Assembly: GCA_038277395.1 (NCBI GenBank)
Contig: CM076194.1
Span: 181,551,232-181,615,231, forward strand
Direction: 5' to 3'
DNA: 64,000 bases
Origin: Dryocosmus kuriphilus
Lineage: Eukaryota; Arthropoda; Insecta; Hymenoptera; Cynipidae
In this document: in pieces, positions 20,300 through 31,974 of the stretch
Layout: the number at the start of each line of letters is the position of its first letter
How positions within the stretch are numbered: the first letter of the stretch is position 1
Notes under the pieces: generated by a model
What the model saw: the letters and a program-made list of their open reading frames with translations, nothing else
Databases searched by the model: none
What the model was told of the DNA's origin: nothing
Position numbers and translations under genes: made by a program

Positions 20300-20795
20300 T
20301 CGGAATTTTTTGTATTTAATTGGAACACTTTCTTAATAATTTTTAAAAATAATTTTTTTCGAATTTTTTTCCTCTAGGTCCGTGATTTGCCGCGATAACA
20401 GAGGCACTTCTTGTAGGCTATACCGTGGTTTTTAATCTACTTATATTTTCATAATTTAATTTAAAGAATATATTTATATAATATAATTTTATGCATTTCT
20501 AATAAGTGCGCGAATTACGGCCAATGAGGTGGTGTTCCCCCTTCATATGCAACGACTGCGCAGTTGCAAAAAGCGCGGTCCGCTAGCATCATTGCGTATC
20601 GCTAATACGTCACAGATATACCTAACTCACAACTGTAACCCTTTTCAGTATTTTGTGGGGGCGCCCTAAACATTTTCCGTGCTTTGCGGGGGGGGGGGGG
20701 GGGGGGGGGGGCAAAGATCCCCTGTGACTGGCCACACAAATAATTTAAGTCACACTCCTACCCCTTTCCAGAGTTTTTCAGGGGGCGTAAAGGCT
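20300..20795. other. Unassigned DNA replacing the Gypsy RT core
   Basis: Between the protease/RT start and the RNase H end of the minus-strand Gypsy element, the RT palm is absent. The segment holds an AT-rich part, a GC-richer part with TGCGCAGTTGC, and a 24-G run at 20,688-20,711. It is either an insertion accompanied by deletion or simply decayed DNA. Confidence 0.4.
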
Positions 20796-20799
20796 CTCA

Positions 20800-21500
20800 T
20801 GTCTAGACTGGACATGATATTTGTTCCTTTGCATTTTTCCCATGTCCAAAATTTGCTGAATTTACTCATTTATTTTATTACGATATACCATAGGGACTGG
20901 ATAGCCTCTTCCCACAAAGGATTGATACTCTTTGACTTTTAACACGTGTTCATATAAGGTTATAAGTGTTGGTTCTCAAGGAAAGACTCGTCGGTATTTG
21001 CATAATATTTCACCTAGTTTCATTTTCACTTCTTTTTTTTATGAAGCTAATGATCTGCTCTTCTATGGCTGGGTGAGTATCATTCTGGAGAATTCTAATG
21101 GAGGGAATTCCTTGTAAATGAAGAAACAATAATGTTTTGGTATCCAGGTCAATTCTTGTTTAGTACTCGTCCAGTACGTCTTTACCAATAATGCAGGTAC
21201 ATAATAGACGTGCCACAACCAAAAGTGCAAGTTGTATACTCACTTCCGCCATTTGAATGTCAACACATATCTGCTTACTCAATCGTACTGCCTCGCCTCC
21301 TGTCGGACCTGCCACTTATCACTCCAGCTAATGGTAGGCTTGATATTTTTCAAAGCGTTCTTCGTTTTTGTTTAGGAATTCTTCTGAGATGTATGACACT
21401 TTCGCACCTTTATCAATTAGAGCCATAGTTCCCATTGCTCCAATTATGAAATTGGCGGTATAGCTCTTAGATTTTCTTTATGATAATGGGGTGGATGTTT
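20800..21500 (-). pseudogene. Ty3/Gypsy protease and start of reverse transcriptase
   Basis: On the minus strand a retropepsin-like segment reads GTMALIDKGAKVSYISEEFL. The usual catalytic D-(T/S)-G is DKG here, so the active site is damaged. Further on come LSKQICVDIQMAEVSIQLAL and the second box CIIGKDVLDEY. A helical linker with AIEEQIISFIKK leads to PMVYRNKIN and IQQILDMGKMQRNK, the start of the RT. Frame changes and stops occur at several places. Retropepsin would cut the Gag-Pol polyprotein. The order (protease, RT, RNase H, integrase on the minus strand) supports one Ty3/Gypsy element. Confidence 0.75.
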
Positions 21501-21732
21501 CCTCAATCAAATCTTCACGTACGTTTGTTATCATGTGAGCACAATTTGTTGTTTCAGACCCCACGTTAATTTTTGATGGATCTTTTATTGACATGGTACT
21601 TGCTCGTTTCCTGTGAAATTGTTGGATTCCTTCGGGGTTTCCTCGTTACCTTCTTGTTCTCCATTCTCCTCCAACTCTATGTATTGGACTTTGAATGGTT
21701 GTCGCGAATGCGACTGCCTCCATGAATTGTTT

Positions 21733-22590
21733 TCATTGGTACTGCGTTGACTCCTGGATGCGGATTCTGCCGAGATCCAGGATTTCTGTTTTTCCTATTG
21801 TTCTGATTTGAAGACCATATATTGTTGTTTTGATTATTCTGTTTTGTCTTTTCGTAGTTGTCTCCACTGTTTTGCGATCTCCACGATCCTTGTGTATTGT
21901 TTGAATAGCCCTGCTGTGTCCTGTGTTTCTCGATTCAATCTTGTCAAAATCGTCAAGAATTTTTATTAGTTGGTCAAATTGCTTGATTCCTCGTCCGAAA
22001 ATGGCGTATTTGATTTCATCATTATAATGCCACGCTAATCTCCGGATAATTTCGGATCTGGTGTTGGTGTCAGTTTTTTCATTTATGCAATTATTTTGAT
22101 GGCATACTCTGCTCTTGTGCCGTTCTTGTCTTGCTGGTAATTTTGTTGTGTTTGTTCGTTTTAAAACCTTTGACGAAACTTGGCTTTGAAAGTTTCTAGA
22201 TCTAGCACATCGCCTTTTATTGTCTGCCATCAGTCACCGGGTGGTCTTGACAAAGATTTCTCCCACAGGTATTCTACATCACACGAGCGTGGTCGCACTG
22301 CTGCCTAGTATTGTTCAAATTGTCTCAGGTACCTCGTTGGTTCCTTCACCACTGCATCACTGAACTCGGGTAGAACATATTTAATATTCGGATTTCGTGA
22401 CATGATAGGTGAAATAGCCTTCTTTCTTCATCTCCTCGGATTGGTTTAACGACTCTTCTATGTGCTGTCTAATCGGTTTAATTGCGCTCGCTTTCTGCCG
22501 CCTCTCTCTTCGAGACTTTTCTGTCAAGTTCGTGGTCACTTCTATGGACCGACTTATGTTCGTCTGTATCACTATAATCTTCTTTTGCAA
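21733..22590 (-). pseudogene. Ty3/Gypsy gag (capsid) relic
   Basis: The minus strand starts with a basic helical segment (SRRERRQKASAIKPIRQHIE) near 22,500 and continues, after frame changes, as VLPEFSDAVVKEPTRYLRQ, RPRSCDVEYLWEKSLS and LDLETFKAKFRQRF. Next come RLAWHYNDEIKYAIFGRG and FDQLIKILDDFD, typical of retrotransposon capsids. An asparagine/arginine-rich tail follows without a clear CCHC knuckle. Capsid proteins package the element RNA. At least three stops and several frameshifts break it. Confidence 0.75.
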
Positions 22591-22599
22591 AGCCTTGTC

Positions 22600-23229
22600 C
22601 TTTTCTGCCTACTGCTTTCCTCTATTTCTCCATTCCTCTTCCATCATCTTTTTTGTTTTTTGGTTAAGATTTTCTAGTCTTTGATGTATCTCTAGACAAA
22701 ATTGCGCAATTTATTCAGGTTTACCTCATTTTTTCTCCCAACCTCTGCTGCTTCCAAACCACCCATCACGTTAATCGCCGTTTGGTCTTAGCCCACTCCA
22801 CTCACTTCTCCCTCTTTCTCGATTTCTTCTCTTGTCTGGTTGCTGGCTTTAGATGATCGTAGTTTGCCGCTACTTACTTTCGTGGTTTTTATTTATTTTA
22901 TTTTTATTTACAGTTATGTTTCGTGCTGTTACAACAACGTTTCGCTGATATATTTCTCTTATATAAAAAAACTCTAGCTCTAATTCTTTCTTTTAGAATT
23001 CCTTTTCTTTCGTTTCTATTTCACTGAATTCGACCATTACTATTAAGCTTTCCTTATTTTTTTTATCCGTTAGATAAAGATTAAGCTCACGCGTATCTCG
23101 TGGCACATGCTTTTGACTTAAGGGTGGTGGCAGGTATATTCTTTTGCAGTTTTTATTTACTTTAAAAAATACTTCAAACACTTCTTTCTGATTCATTTAT
23201 TTTTAATAAATATTTCAAAGAATGGGACT
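22600..23229. other. Gypsy 5' leader region, probable
   Basis: Upstream (on the minus strand) of the gag relic. No protein recognised; the open frames on the plus strand are shadows. No primer-binding site could be assigned. Confidence 0.35.
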
Positions 23230-23575
23230 TGCCTTCATGAAGTCTCAACAAGTATGAGTTACTCCTTGGTGAGGTTTTACTAAATTGCACTTTGTTGATC
23301 AGCGTTAGGAGTAGACACCGCTTTGCTCGAAAGTGAAAATTGCAGTTACTTGAATGCGCACGAAGGATGCATTTTATTGAATAAACTGAATTTTGATGAT
23401 TTAACTTGCCTTTAAAAAGATCTTCCGAGATAGAGTCACTCTTTGATGTGATTTTACTAAATTTCACTTTGTTGAATAAATTTATGAGTAGACTTCGCTT
23501 TGCTGGATTGTAGTTAATTGAATGCACACGAAGGATGCTCCTTATTTAATCAACTGAATTTTATGATTTAATTTG
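23230..23575 (-). repeat. Tandem duplication of about 170-190 bp
   Basis: Two imperfect units share CACTTTGTTGA(T/A), AGTAGAC(A/T)(C/T)CGCTTTGCT, GCACACGAAGGATGC and AACTGAATTTT(G)ATGATTTAA. The first is about 23,230-23,405, the second about 23,430-23,575. The position suggests the leader or LTR of the minus-strand Gypsy element. Confidence 0.65.
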
Positions 23576-24169
23576 CATATTATTTAAACTCTCAGTTGAG
23601 GTATATACCTGGGAATACGATCCAAGAGATAATATCTATCTATGAACAATATTTGTCAATTAGAGGCGTCAGAGCATCTCCACAATGAGCATTGATAAAT
23701 TAGATATAAGAGAGCGTTTTTGTAGGCCAAAGTTGGGAGTGAAATCCGCTTTGCCCCTAAAGCACTTTCTTGAAGGCTTAAAGCTGATGGAAAATGTAAA
23801 CCTCTATTCATTTTTTGAGATGCTTCTACTTCTCACGGGGCTATTCATAAACCTCGAGGTCTGGGGGGGGGGGGGGGGGGGGGGGAAATGCCTCGGTAGG
23901 CCTCATGGGGGGGGGGGAGGGGGGTCCGACTCCGAACCCCGAGGGTTTCCACTAAGGTGTTTAAAAAAGTAAAATGTATGGCTTTCTCCTTATTTTCGAA
24001 ATAGCCCGGGCAATCTCAATTTCGAGCTGAACGAACCAAACCGAGCCGAGTGGGTGTTTCCCTCCACTCCCACTGCTTCTTGCCAAAGCATTAATACTAA
24101 AAATGTACCTTTTGTAACGAGACTCCTGGGGATGATGTATTCCCGGTCATAAACAATTTAAACGACCGA

Positions 24170-24249
24170 TTAAGGGGGTTTTCTACTTTGAAGGCCTATT
24201 TTTGTACGTTGTTTTTGGATTTTTTTTTTTGGTCGAATCATGAAAACGT

Positions 24250-24317
<68 letters not shown>

Positions 24318-25109
24318 CTTTTACATCATGTTTATTATGTACTGAACTATGTTTTGGAAAATTTTCGTAAAAAAATTACAAATATTTTCGGCGTTACAGC
24401 GCTGGAACGATGCCAATGTAAAAAAAGGTTGTTTGATGGCGAACATGATTTCAGACTTTCTGCTCATCTGAAATCAAAAAACCAAATTGGCCCTTAATTT
24501 GGAGATGTGTGGCTATCGCTGGAACTAGGATTTACTGAAAATATTGAAATTTGGATATTTTTACCGATGTTTTGAAAAAAATTCTTTTTTTGACGTTTTT
24601 TCACCCTTCTAAGCTAAAGAAAAAAAAAACTAAATAAGATATCTTAATTATCCTGGTTTCGGCGAGAACTAGACGTCTATAGAAGCTGTGTGAAAAATTA
24701 GAGCTATATCGGTTGAAAACTTTTTGAGCTAGCGTGGTCGCCAAATCGAAAAATGCTGTTTCGAGGAAAACGCGTTTGAAAATTTAAGTATGAATTATAC
24801 GAAGATAATTTTACTCACTATTAATCTTCAATGCCTGGACCATACCGAAAATTTGTGCTTTTTTGCTATTTTGCACTAAAAAATCCGTCACAAAACTATA
24901 AAAAAAATGCGAATAGTAAACACAGACGTATCTTACTAGAACGCCCGCATGATCCGAACATCTGTTCCGTTCTACGCCTGCAACTTTATAACGACATCGA
25001 ATTTTTTTAAAATCTTTTTAACCACGTATTCTACATGAGTTTTAGAAGTGATATATAGAAACAAAAAAAATCGATTTTTCTGACCCAACAATGTAGAAAA
25101 CCCCCTTAA
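24170..25109. mobile_element. 940-bp TTAA-flanked non-autonomous element (nested)
   Basis: TTAAGGGGGTTTTCTAC at 24,170-24,186 is the exact inverse of 25,093-25,109. TTAA at both ends is the target site used by piggyBac and Kolobok elements. The inside is AT-rich with no gene. It lies inside the 23.8-25.3 kb element. Confidence 0.8.
24251..24316. repeat. (CA)n(TA)n microsatellite
   Basis: About 15 CA units followed by about 18 TA units. Confidence 0.95.
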
Positions 25110-25265
25110 CCTCACCATTTGTGAACTTCGATTCGTTATGAAGCAAAAAAAAATAAAAAATAAAAATAATTTGTTTTATTTTGATTTTTTAAAAATATAA
25201 AAAAACCTCGGGTGGGAGGGGTCTAAAAGTGGTAAAAATTTAGTCTTGAGGTTTATGAACAGCCC

Positions 25266-26458
25266 CCAAAGAGTGGAACCGGTGGGGGAGATTATTCCTT
25301 CCGCTTCCAAGGTTTCTTTGGGAGATCCTCACAGCTCCCTCGCTGGTTGGTATTGTCGGAATCGGCATGGGCATTCGACCCCGTCGAATCTCGGCTCTCG
25401 CGTCTCTTCACCGAGTTCACTACTCGCGTAGGTAGAAACTCTATGACATGCGCGTTTCGATATGACCACCCCCAAATGCGGCTACTATAACAAAGTTATA
25501 AAACCGATGAGCAGAGAGTGGGGACAGGACGTTTCCTGGCCTCCCAAACTCCAGACTCGAGCCAGTCTCTGGCTACCCTACCTGCCCTTAGCAGTACAGT
25601 ACCCTGAATGTTCACCAGAGTGTCACATGCCACCTAATCCGTCCTCAATAACCGAACCCGCTGCCTACCCGACGTCGACGCCTTAGAACCTCCAAAAGCG
25701 TCTTGGCTTCACCGCCCGTGTGCAATCTCCATCGCCTGCCCGTACTTGGCTTTTTCTGATCGGCTTCGGCCTTGAGTTTGCTGACTGGTAGAGAATTCTA
25801 ATCTAATTTAGCAATGAGCGCCTTATTCATATACATATTACACTTATAGTTGTCTTTTGACTTCGCCAAGTCTCTCGACGTACCAATTCCCAAGTCTTTC
25901 ACTAAGTTAGCAAACCCCATTCACAACCTACAAATTTCCGAGTCCAAAATTCCTCCAAAAAAAGGCGAGAGGGAAGTCCCAACAATGAGAGATCTGATTT
26001 AAAAATGTGTGTTCCATATTGTGTTCTAATATATTTTACTGAATGAAATTTTATATAAATTTTGTTAAAAAACGTGTGGGTAGGACATAATATGTCCGTT
26101 AAAACGTTGACAAACTTAAGTACACGGAAAAAAAGAGTTAATGAAACTTTCCTTGACTGTACTCGATTTTTGGATAGGAGAAAATTTTTTAAAATATTTG
26201 TTTCACGTTTTTTTAAATTTAAAGTACTTTTCAGTGAAGAATTATAAAACAGTAGTCGAAAATTTCGCCCTTGAAAGTAAGACCACTTCGACTTTTTGAT
26301 TTTGTAAAAAACTGTTGAGAACAAAAAAAAGTTTTTAAAAAATTCGAATTATTAAAGAAAAATAGAAAATACTTTCGAGAGCTGATGAAACTATATAGAT
26401 ATTGTATCGGTTATGAAGTCCCCGCAGTTAATCAATAATAATTTAGGACAGAGAAGCG
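25266..26458. other. Unassigned DNA
   Basis: GC-richer to about 25,760, then AT-rich. A 140-codon minus-strand open frame at 25,902-26,324 is lysine- and phenylalanine-rich, has no recognised domain, and probably reflects AT bias. Confidence 0.35.
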
Positions 26459-27377
26459 TTAAGGGGTAACACCACTCTATGATTTTGAAAAAATCGAATT
26501 TTTTTTTCGGTTTAAATGATACTTAAGGGTCCTAAAAATATTATCCAATTGCTCCTATATAAAAAAAAATGATAACACCCTTAATTTTGAGTTTGGCCGC
26601 CGTGTCTCGAAGTGTGCGTTTAGAGCGTATGCGGTACCGCTTCGACTTTTTGCTTTTATACCTGCTTTACCCACAAGATATAGGATCATTTGTTTATTTC
26701 GTGATCACTAGGTACACTTATATCGAAATATACATATATTATATGTACACAAGAGTGTCTGTATATGAGTTATTACAGCTGCGAAGTGACACCAAGTCAA
26801 ACGCTTCGAACTTGTTATAAAACTTTAAACGCGTTTTTCTCAAAACTACATTTTTCAAATCGGGTGACGATGCAGCTCGAAAACTACTCGATAGATCACT
26901 TTGAAATTTTTACTGTAACTTCGTAATTATATAATCTAGAGAAATACATAGCCGTTTTTTGATTGGCCGGAAACTTTTTTTTTGGGAAACAATTTATTGC
27001 GAAAAAAAAGTCAAAAAACTCAAAATTTTTTTTAATTCGTGTCATTTTATGAAAAATTGATAAATTGACAAACCCCTATGTATTTCTCTAGTTAACAACA
27101 TCTACTTTAAGAAACAATTTTTTTTTTGTTCTATCTCTCATAATTTGGGAGGTACGTCGTCGCCCGTGGAGGTATGCAAAAAAAAAAACGTTTCCGGAAA
27201 GTAGCTGTGACGCCGCCATTTTGTTCTGAAAATTCAATACAAAGATTTTTTTACGTACTTCGACATTTGTTTAATCATCCCTGAAAAAGGAAACCCGATC
27301 CCATGATCCAAATCCCCAGAAAAAATTATCAAATTTAGGGCTTTTTTTCGGTGCTCTAGAGTGGTGTTACCCCTTAA
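26459..27377. mobile_element. 919-bp TTAA-flanked non-autonomous element
   Basis: TTAAGGGGTAACACCACTCT at 26,459-26,478 is the inverse of the sequence ending at 27,377. The body is AT-rich with poly-A/T runs and a CGCCATTTTGT block near 27,212. A diverged relative starts at 54,824. Confidence 0.85.
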
Positions 27378-28790
27378 ATCAAAGGCACAGGTGATAAATA
27401 AAGATAGCATACAGGATTCAATATAGCGGCGATAAGCATATCTATATAGGTTACGAGGTTAAGAGGGAAAATCGATAACAGTGCGCGCAACCCAGGACCC
27501 GAAAGAAGGGAGAACCGCGGGACCAAGCCGAGCTGGTAGCGGACTTCCTTGAATCACGAAACCGAGAGATCATTCTTCATCGAACCAGACAATCAGCCGG
27601 TTGACTCAACACCACAGCAGTCACCATTGGGAAAGCGTCCTTTTTGGCATCTCGAAACAGTCACGATTTTTGAATTCAGCTATCCAAAGGGAGCATCCAG
27701 TAGAATCAAGAAGTAAGAATGCTATACAAAGCAACCCTAATCTTTCACAAATTGGTAAGCTCAATTTAAACTAGTTTTTGGTGGTAATTCTTCCTATAGT
27801 TCGTCGATGTTGACTCGTATTTCTCAGAGAACGAAATTCCCTTTCAACCAGGCACCGTCCTGGAGATCGAGCACGGGCTTCTCCTCGTAACAAAAAATAC
27901 GGGTCGGGATCGGCAACTTCTGGGGAGGAATAGGAAAAAAGATTACTAAAATCCAATACAGAAACTTGATCTGCGGAGCCCATTTGAGTTTTCAACCAGG
28001 CACACGTCCCGGAGATCACACAACTGGAATCCATAGGGATCTTATTATCTAAAATATATTGGAAGGTAATTTCCGTCACAGGACCTCACGTCCACAAAAA
28101 TCTATGGTGATATCCAAGCCGAGCATGAATTTGTAGAGGTGAACTCCCATTTTACCAAGCCAAAAACCAGTAGCTTTAAATTCCATAACTTTAAGCCAGA
28201 CAGGCAATTTTTGTTGAAACATAGAATTTATTGTTACGAAACTATAATGGAGTTTTGAGCCAGGCATGGCACCGGGATTGGCCAAAACGAAGTAACGGTT
28301 AAAATGAGCATAGAAAGGGCAATAATTCCTATTAGCTTGAAAACTGCTCTGGATATCTCGAAAGGACGGGACAAATTGAACAAAATTCCAAACCTCGTCT
28401 AAAATTGGTAGGCATGTACTACTGATTTAAGTAGAATCGCACGGGCCGCCGATAATCCGTACGTGAACTCGTTCTGCGCTCTTGGGTCCCCACAATTCAA
28501 CCCGCATTAAATTTCCCAACGTCGAGAAAAATAAGTATGAATCGTGCTCGGCTAAGCTTTATAGAGTCGCCTGCTCTCGTTGACCCCAGGTGCAGGGAGA
28601 ACTTCATCTCCAAAGAGTTTCTCATAAAAAACTATTTTTCCTTTAAAAATCTGCATGAAAATAAAAGCATTCTCGCATATATATGATCCCCGGAAACGAA
28701 CCCGCCCTCATCCCCATGGTTTCCATGTTGGTAAAATTCCACGAAAAAGTAGTAAGGGCAAATTTTAATGTTCTGCCCACGATAGATCCA
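27378..28790. other. Unassigned region, possibly retroelement-derived
   Basis: It is GC-richer than its flanks. The words CCAGGCACCGTCCTGGAGATC (27,850) and CCAGGCACACGTCCCGGAGATC (27,997) are imperfect direct repeats. Minus-strand frames at 28,076-28,285 (ATGFWLGKMGVHLYKFMLGL) and 27,771-28,079 are open but match no family I know. A leader or coding part of an unrecognised LTR element is possible. Confidence 0.3.
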
Positions 28791-28802
28791 CCCTCACTTA
28801 TA

Positions 28803-28980
28803 GGCAATGTCAGAAATCATTTTCTAAGTTCCTTGATAATTTAGAGAGCGCTGACAATGCAACAAAACCAATAAAGAAAATAATTAAAATCAGAAACCAT
28901 TTATCTGAACTCGAAAAGTAAATTAGAAAAGTCGAGACATTAAATTCAAAAGTCCACGAACTAACAACTAATTTTATTTA
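28803..28980 (+). pseudogene. Coiled-coil-like coding scrap, family unknown
   Basis: A plus-strand frame reads QCQKSFSKFLDNLESADN, then KKIIKIRNHLSELEK, a stop, and IRKVETLNSKVHELTTNF. The heptad pattern and high K/E/L content suggest a coiled coil such as those in retroelement gag proteins. There is no start codon or further domain. It follows the GC-richer region on the left and may be its continuation. Confidence 0.3.
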
Positions 28981-29358
28981 GTTTTGAGAACTCTCTGGAT
29001 CTGTGGTCGGGAAGGCTATCGAAACGCGTTAGAAGATAACAATAAATAATGTTGCAATATATAAAAAAAAATTGGATAAAATTAATACTTTTCGAGAAAA
29101 CTATCATCAAAAATTGTCTTCACTCATGACTGTATAAGTCCCATGAAATGTTTTTTCTTTAACTGTTTTTTTTTTTTTTTTTTTTAGGTTCCAATTAACG
29201 TCAGGCGTATCAGCGAAACACTATAAATATGTTACGAGATAAATAGAAGGCTGAGAAGTGACAGATTAATTTAAAATCGTTCTTGTGACATAGAATCATT
29301 GGAAAAATAATAGCGCAGAAAATAACAGGTGGTTTTGTCAGAAACTTTTTTATAATTC

Positions 29359-29640
29359 TTTAAACGATTTGTTTACCAATGCGAGATACGGAAAAACTAA
29401 TAACGCCATTTGATTCTGATAAGAAAATTACATAAATTCTATGTGTTTCACTATGTATTTATCAACTTAATTTACTGATAACGTAGTATAAATAAATAAT
29501 TACATAGTAGAATTTATATTCATATTATTATATAAAAAATTGGGTGAAGAAAACAATTTTTCAACACATGGACTTTATGTAACTTATCCGTAGAATCGAA
29601 CGAGGCATCTTTCCGCATCTCGTATTTTTAAACAAATTGT
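29359..29640. repeat. Imperfect inverted repeat, arms of about 85 bp
   Basis: The left arm carries ATTTGTTTACCAATGCGAGAT and ATAAATTCTATGTGTT; the right arm carries their diverged complements (GCATCTCGTATTTTTAAACAA, AACACATGGACTTTATGT). The centre is near 29,505. Probably a short foldback element. Confidence 0.6.
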
Positions 29641-29974
29641 TTACACAGAAATTGTTCAAATACAAATTGTTTTAACAATCGAGTGGCTGAGAACTCAACC
29701 GATAAAGTGTACACTGACTTTAATGTGACTTCATGAGTTGTTAACCCCTCTACAATTAAAAAATCAAATTTTTTCACTACAATGTGCGGTGGAATTTTGA
29801 AGAATTTTGAAGCCTATAAAACGCGTTTTGAAAAAAGTGGCACTTATATAGTTATGACGTGTGACCATTCATTTGACCTTATAACTGTGTTTTAATTCTG
29901 AAACACTGATTTTGTTTAGCAAATTAAAAATTTTTAGGAAATTATTATTTATTGATAATAACCAATAATGTTTA

Positions 29975-30225
29975 AAAAATCTGCCCGCTTCGCGGGCACA
30001 TTCTCATCGCGCGCTTCGCGCGCTTCGCGCGAAGTGTGAGCGCGCCTAGGACGCGCGTCTGTTGGCACTCGCGCTTCGCGCTCGATAAATTATTCACTCG
30101 CGCTGCGCGCTCGGTGTTTATGGATCCTATAAACCTTTACATTAAAAATTCCAAAAGGAACTATTTTACTTAAGGCTCTATCGCCCTTAAGGAATACATT
30201 CCATCATAACACTCGCGCTTCGCGC
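29975..30225. repeat. Cluster of GC-rich hairpin words (CGCGCTTCGCGC type)
   Basis: In otherwise AT-rich DNA, CCCGCTTCGCGGG, CGCGCGCTTCGCGCG, CTCGCGCTTCGCGCTCG (twice) and CTCGCGCTGCGCGCTCG occur within 250 bp. Each can fold back on itself. The group precedes the tandem array at 30,290. Confidence 0.85.
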
Positions 30226-30289
30226 TCGATAATTACCTTTTTTTAAAACACATTGTAGATTGGTAAAGTTTTTTTGTGATTTTCCAAAT

Positions 30290-30900
30290 TTTCACAATAC
30301 AGGATTTCGATTCTTAAAAGTAAAACGATGAGTCTTATAAATAAATTTTGTAGCTCTTTCCAAGGTGAACAATTCTGCTTGTTGATATTTTCTCATATCT
30401 TGCAAAGTTTTACTGAAAAGTGGTTTTCTTTATACTTCATAACATATTTCACGAATAACTCAAAAACTACGCGTCTGCTCAAGAAAATAATAGAGAGCAA
30501 ATTTGTAGATCTTTTTGAGACGAACAACTTTGTTTATTATTATTTTTCCGTATCTTGCATAGTTTCGTGGGAAATTTGAAATTTTTAATAACGTTTTATC
30601 GATTAAAACAAAAACCGTGAATTTTATCAAAAAATGGTTAAAACAAAATTTGTAGATCTTTTTAAATTGAACAACTTTGTTCTTTACCATTTTTTTGTAT
30701 CTTGAATATTTTGGCGGGAAACCAGAGTTTTTAAATTTTAATAGCGTTTTCTTGATTAAAACAAAAACCGTTCATTTTATCAAAACACGGTTAAGATAAA
30801 ATTTGTAGATTTTTTTGAGATGAACAATTTTACTTTCTTACATTTTTTTTGTATCTCTCATAGTTTAGCCGGAAAATGGATTTTTTGAGTTTGTGAAAAC
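30290..30900 (+). repeat. Four diverged tandem units of about 140 bp
   Basis: Each unit has AAATTTTGTAGATCTTTTTGA-like sequence, (G)A(A)CAACTTTGTT and TATCTTGCATAGTTT(C/T)-like sequence, then AAAACAAAAACCGT. Centres are near 30,350, 30,510, 30,655 and 30,805. The open frames on both strands are shadows of the repeat. Confidence 0.75.
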
Positions 30901-31295
30901 CGTTTTTGATGGATAAAGCCATAACTGTTGGTCAAAAACCGCTGGTTAACGAACTCGTCCTTTCTTTTTACCCCTTAAAGAAGTGTACCAAAGCGCACTC
31001 CAATCCGGTTAGTCCTTCGAAAGTTATCGCGACCACAGACGATAACGACGACAACGACAACAACGACGACGACAACAGACAGACAGACACGGTCGTAAAA
31101 ACTGTTTTTTCTGACTCAGGGGGTCTCAAAACGTGGAGATTTCATGAAATCCGCGAAAGTCAAATTTTACATAAATCTAATACCTTCTCTGATGAGAATG
31201 TAAAAATCTTTAAAAAATTACTCACCGAATTAATCGTAAACATTCCGACTTTTCGGAGTTTGTATTCAAAACTTAAAACTCTCGGACGTTAAACT
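30901..31295 (+). repeat. Interspersed-repeat tail with GACNACGAC and CAGACAGACA blocks
   Basis: It includes an imperfect GACAACGACAA run (31,035-31,075), CAGACAGACAGACAC and GGGGGTCTCAAAACGTGGAG. A 128-codon open frame spans it but has no domain and is probably not a gene. It adjoins the tandem array and likely belongs to the same element. Confidence 0.5.
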
Positions 31296-31905
31296 ATGGA
31301 AATAACATCTTCCAAATATTATTAGAATAAAATTCCCGTACAATTCCCGCTTTTTCCGCACGCTGGACACCCTGTGGAATTTTTAGATTGCTTTCATCTT
31401 CAAATAAAAGAAACAAATACTCTCCTTACGAATTTATGCTTTTAGGACGAAGAGTAGGGGTGGAAAGCCTTAGAAACCTTGTGTTTGACTATTTTCGAAT
31501 ATTTATAATAAAAGAATCCGACGTGTTAGACATTTCGAAGAGGTCTTAAATTGGCGTAAAAATTCATGCAAGACACCCTCATAGAGGGAGTACACCCCCT
31601 TCACGTGTATATAGTACAGAAGAAGGAAAATTTATCTTCCATTTATCAGGGTTCTAGGTGAATTGTTGTTATGTACAGGAATGTTTATTATGAAACTGCA
31701 CCGTGATATTTTAACGTGTATTCTTTTTTAAAAATAGATTTATTGAAAGTAGAAGTTTTTGGTTTTACGACCGCAATATCAAAATTACAAATAGTGGACA
31801 TAATATAGGGGATATTTGTAATTTTGAGTTTTAAAAATGTTGTAATATACCTACTTAGCTAATCAAAATATCACCATGAACGGTGCACAAACGAATGCCT
31901 TTCAA
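31296..31905. other. Unassigned AT-rich DNA
   Basis: No gene or clear repeat seen. Confidence 0.4.
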
Positions 31906-31974
31906 CTCCGCTGGGATCTGAACCCAGGTCCTGTCGTTTGCCGGATGAATGCTTTTCCAACTGAGCTACGGATC
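31906..31974 (-). repeat. tRNA-Ala-like sequence, SINE or tRNA pseudogene
   Basis: Minus strand: CCGTAGCTCAGTTGGAAAAGC (A box) and GGGTTCAGATCCC (B box) with an anticodon-loop reading CCGGCAA (GGC). Position 33 is C instead of the invariant U, and the anticodon stem is mispaired. The flanking CTTTCAACT/AGTTGAAAG inverted pair is not tRNA-like. Confidence 0.55.

Larger units (their letters stand above)
23837..25265. mobile_element. Short DNA element with GGGGCTATTCATAAACCTCGAG-type terminal repeats
   Basis: GGGGCTATTCATAAACCTC near 23,837-23,857 matches the reverse complement of the sequence around 25,240-25,262 (GGGGCTGTTCATAAACCTCA). GTTCATAAA-type ends are common among insect DNA transposons. 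It contains a 23-G run at 23,863-23,885, a microsatellite and a nested TTAA element. No transposase is seen. Confidence 0.6.

Noticed and set aside
22460..22684. Plus-strand membrane-like open frames
   Set aside because: They are antisense to the Gypsy gag relic on the minus strand.
25902..26324. 140-codon minus-strand gene
   Set aside because: Amino-acid content (K, F, L, S) reflects AT-rich DNA; no motif, start context or partner exon.
30906..31292. 128-codon protein gene with D/N-rich middle
   Set aside because: The D/N stretch comes from a GACAACGAC simple repeat inside an interspersed repeat; no domain seen.
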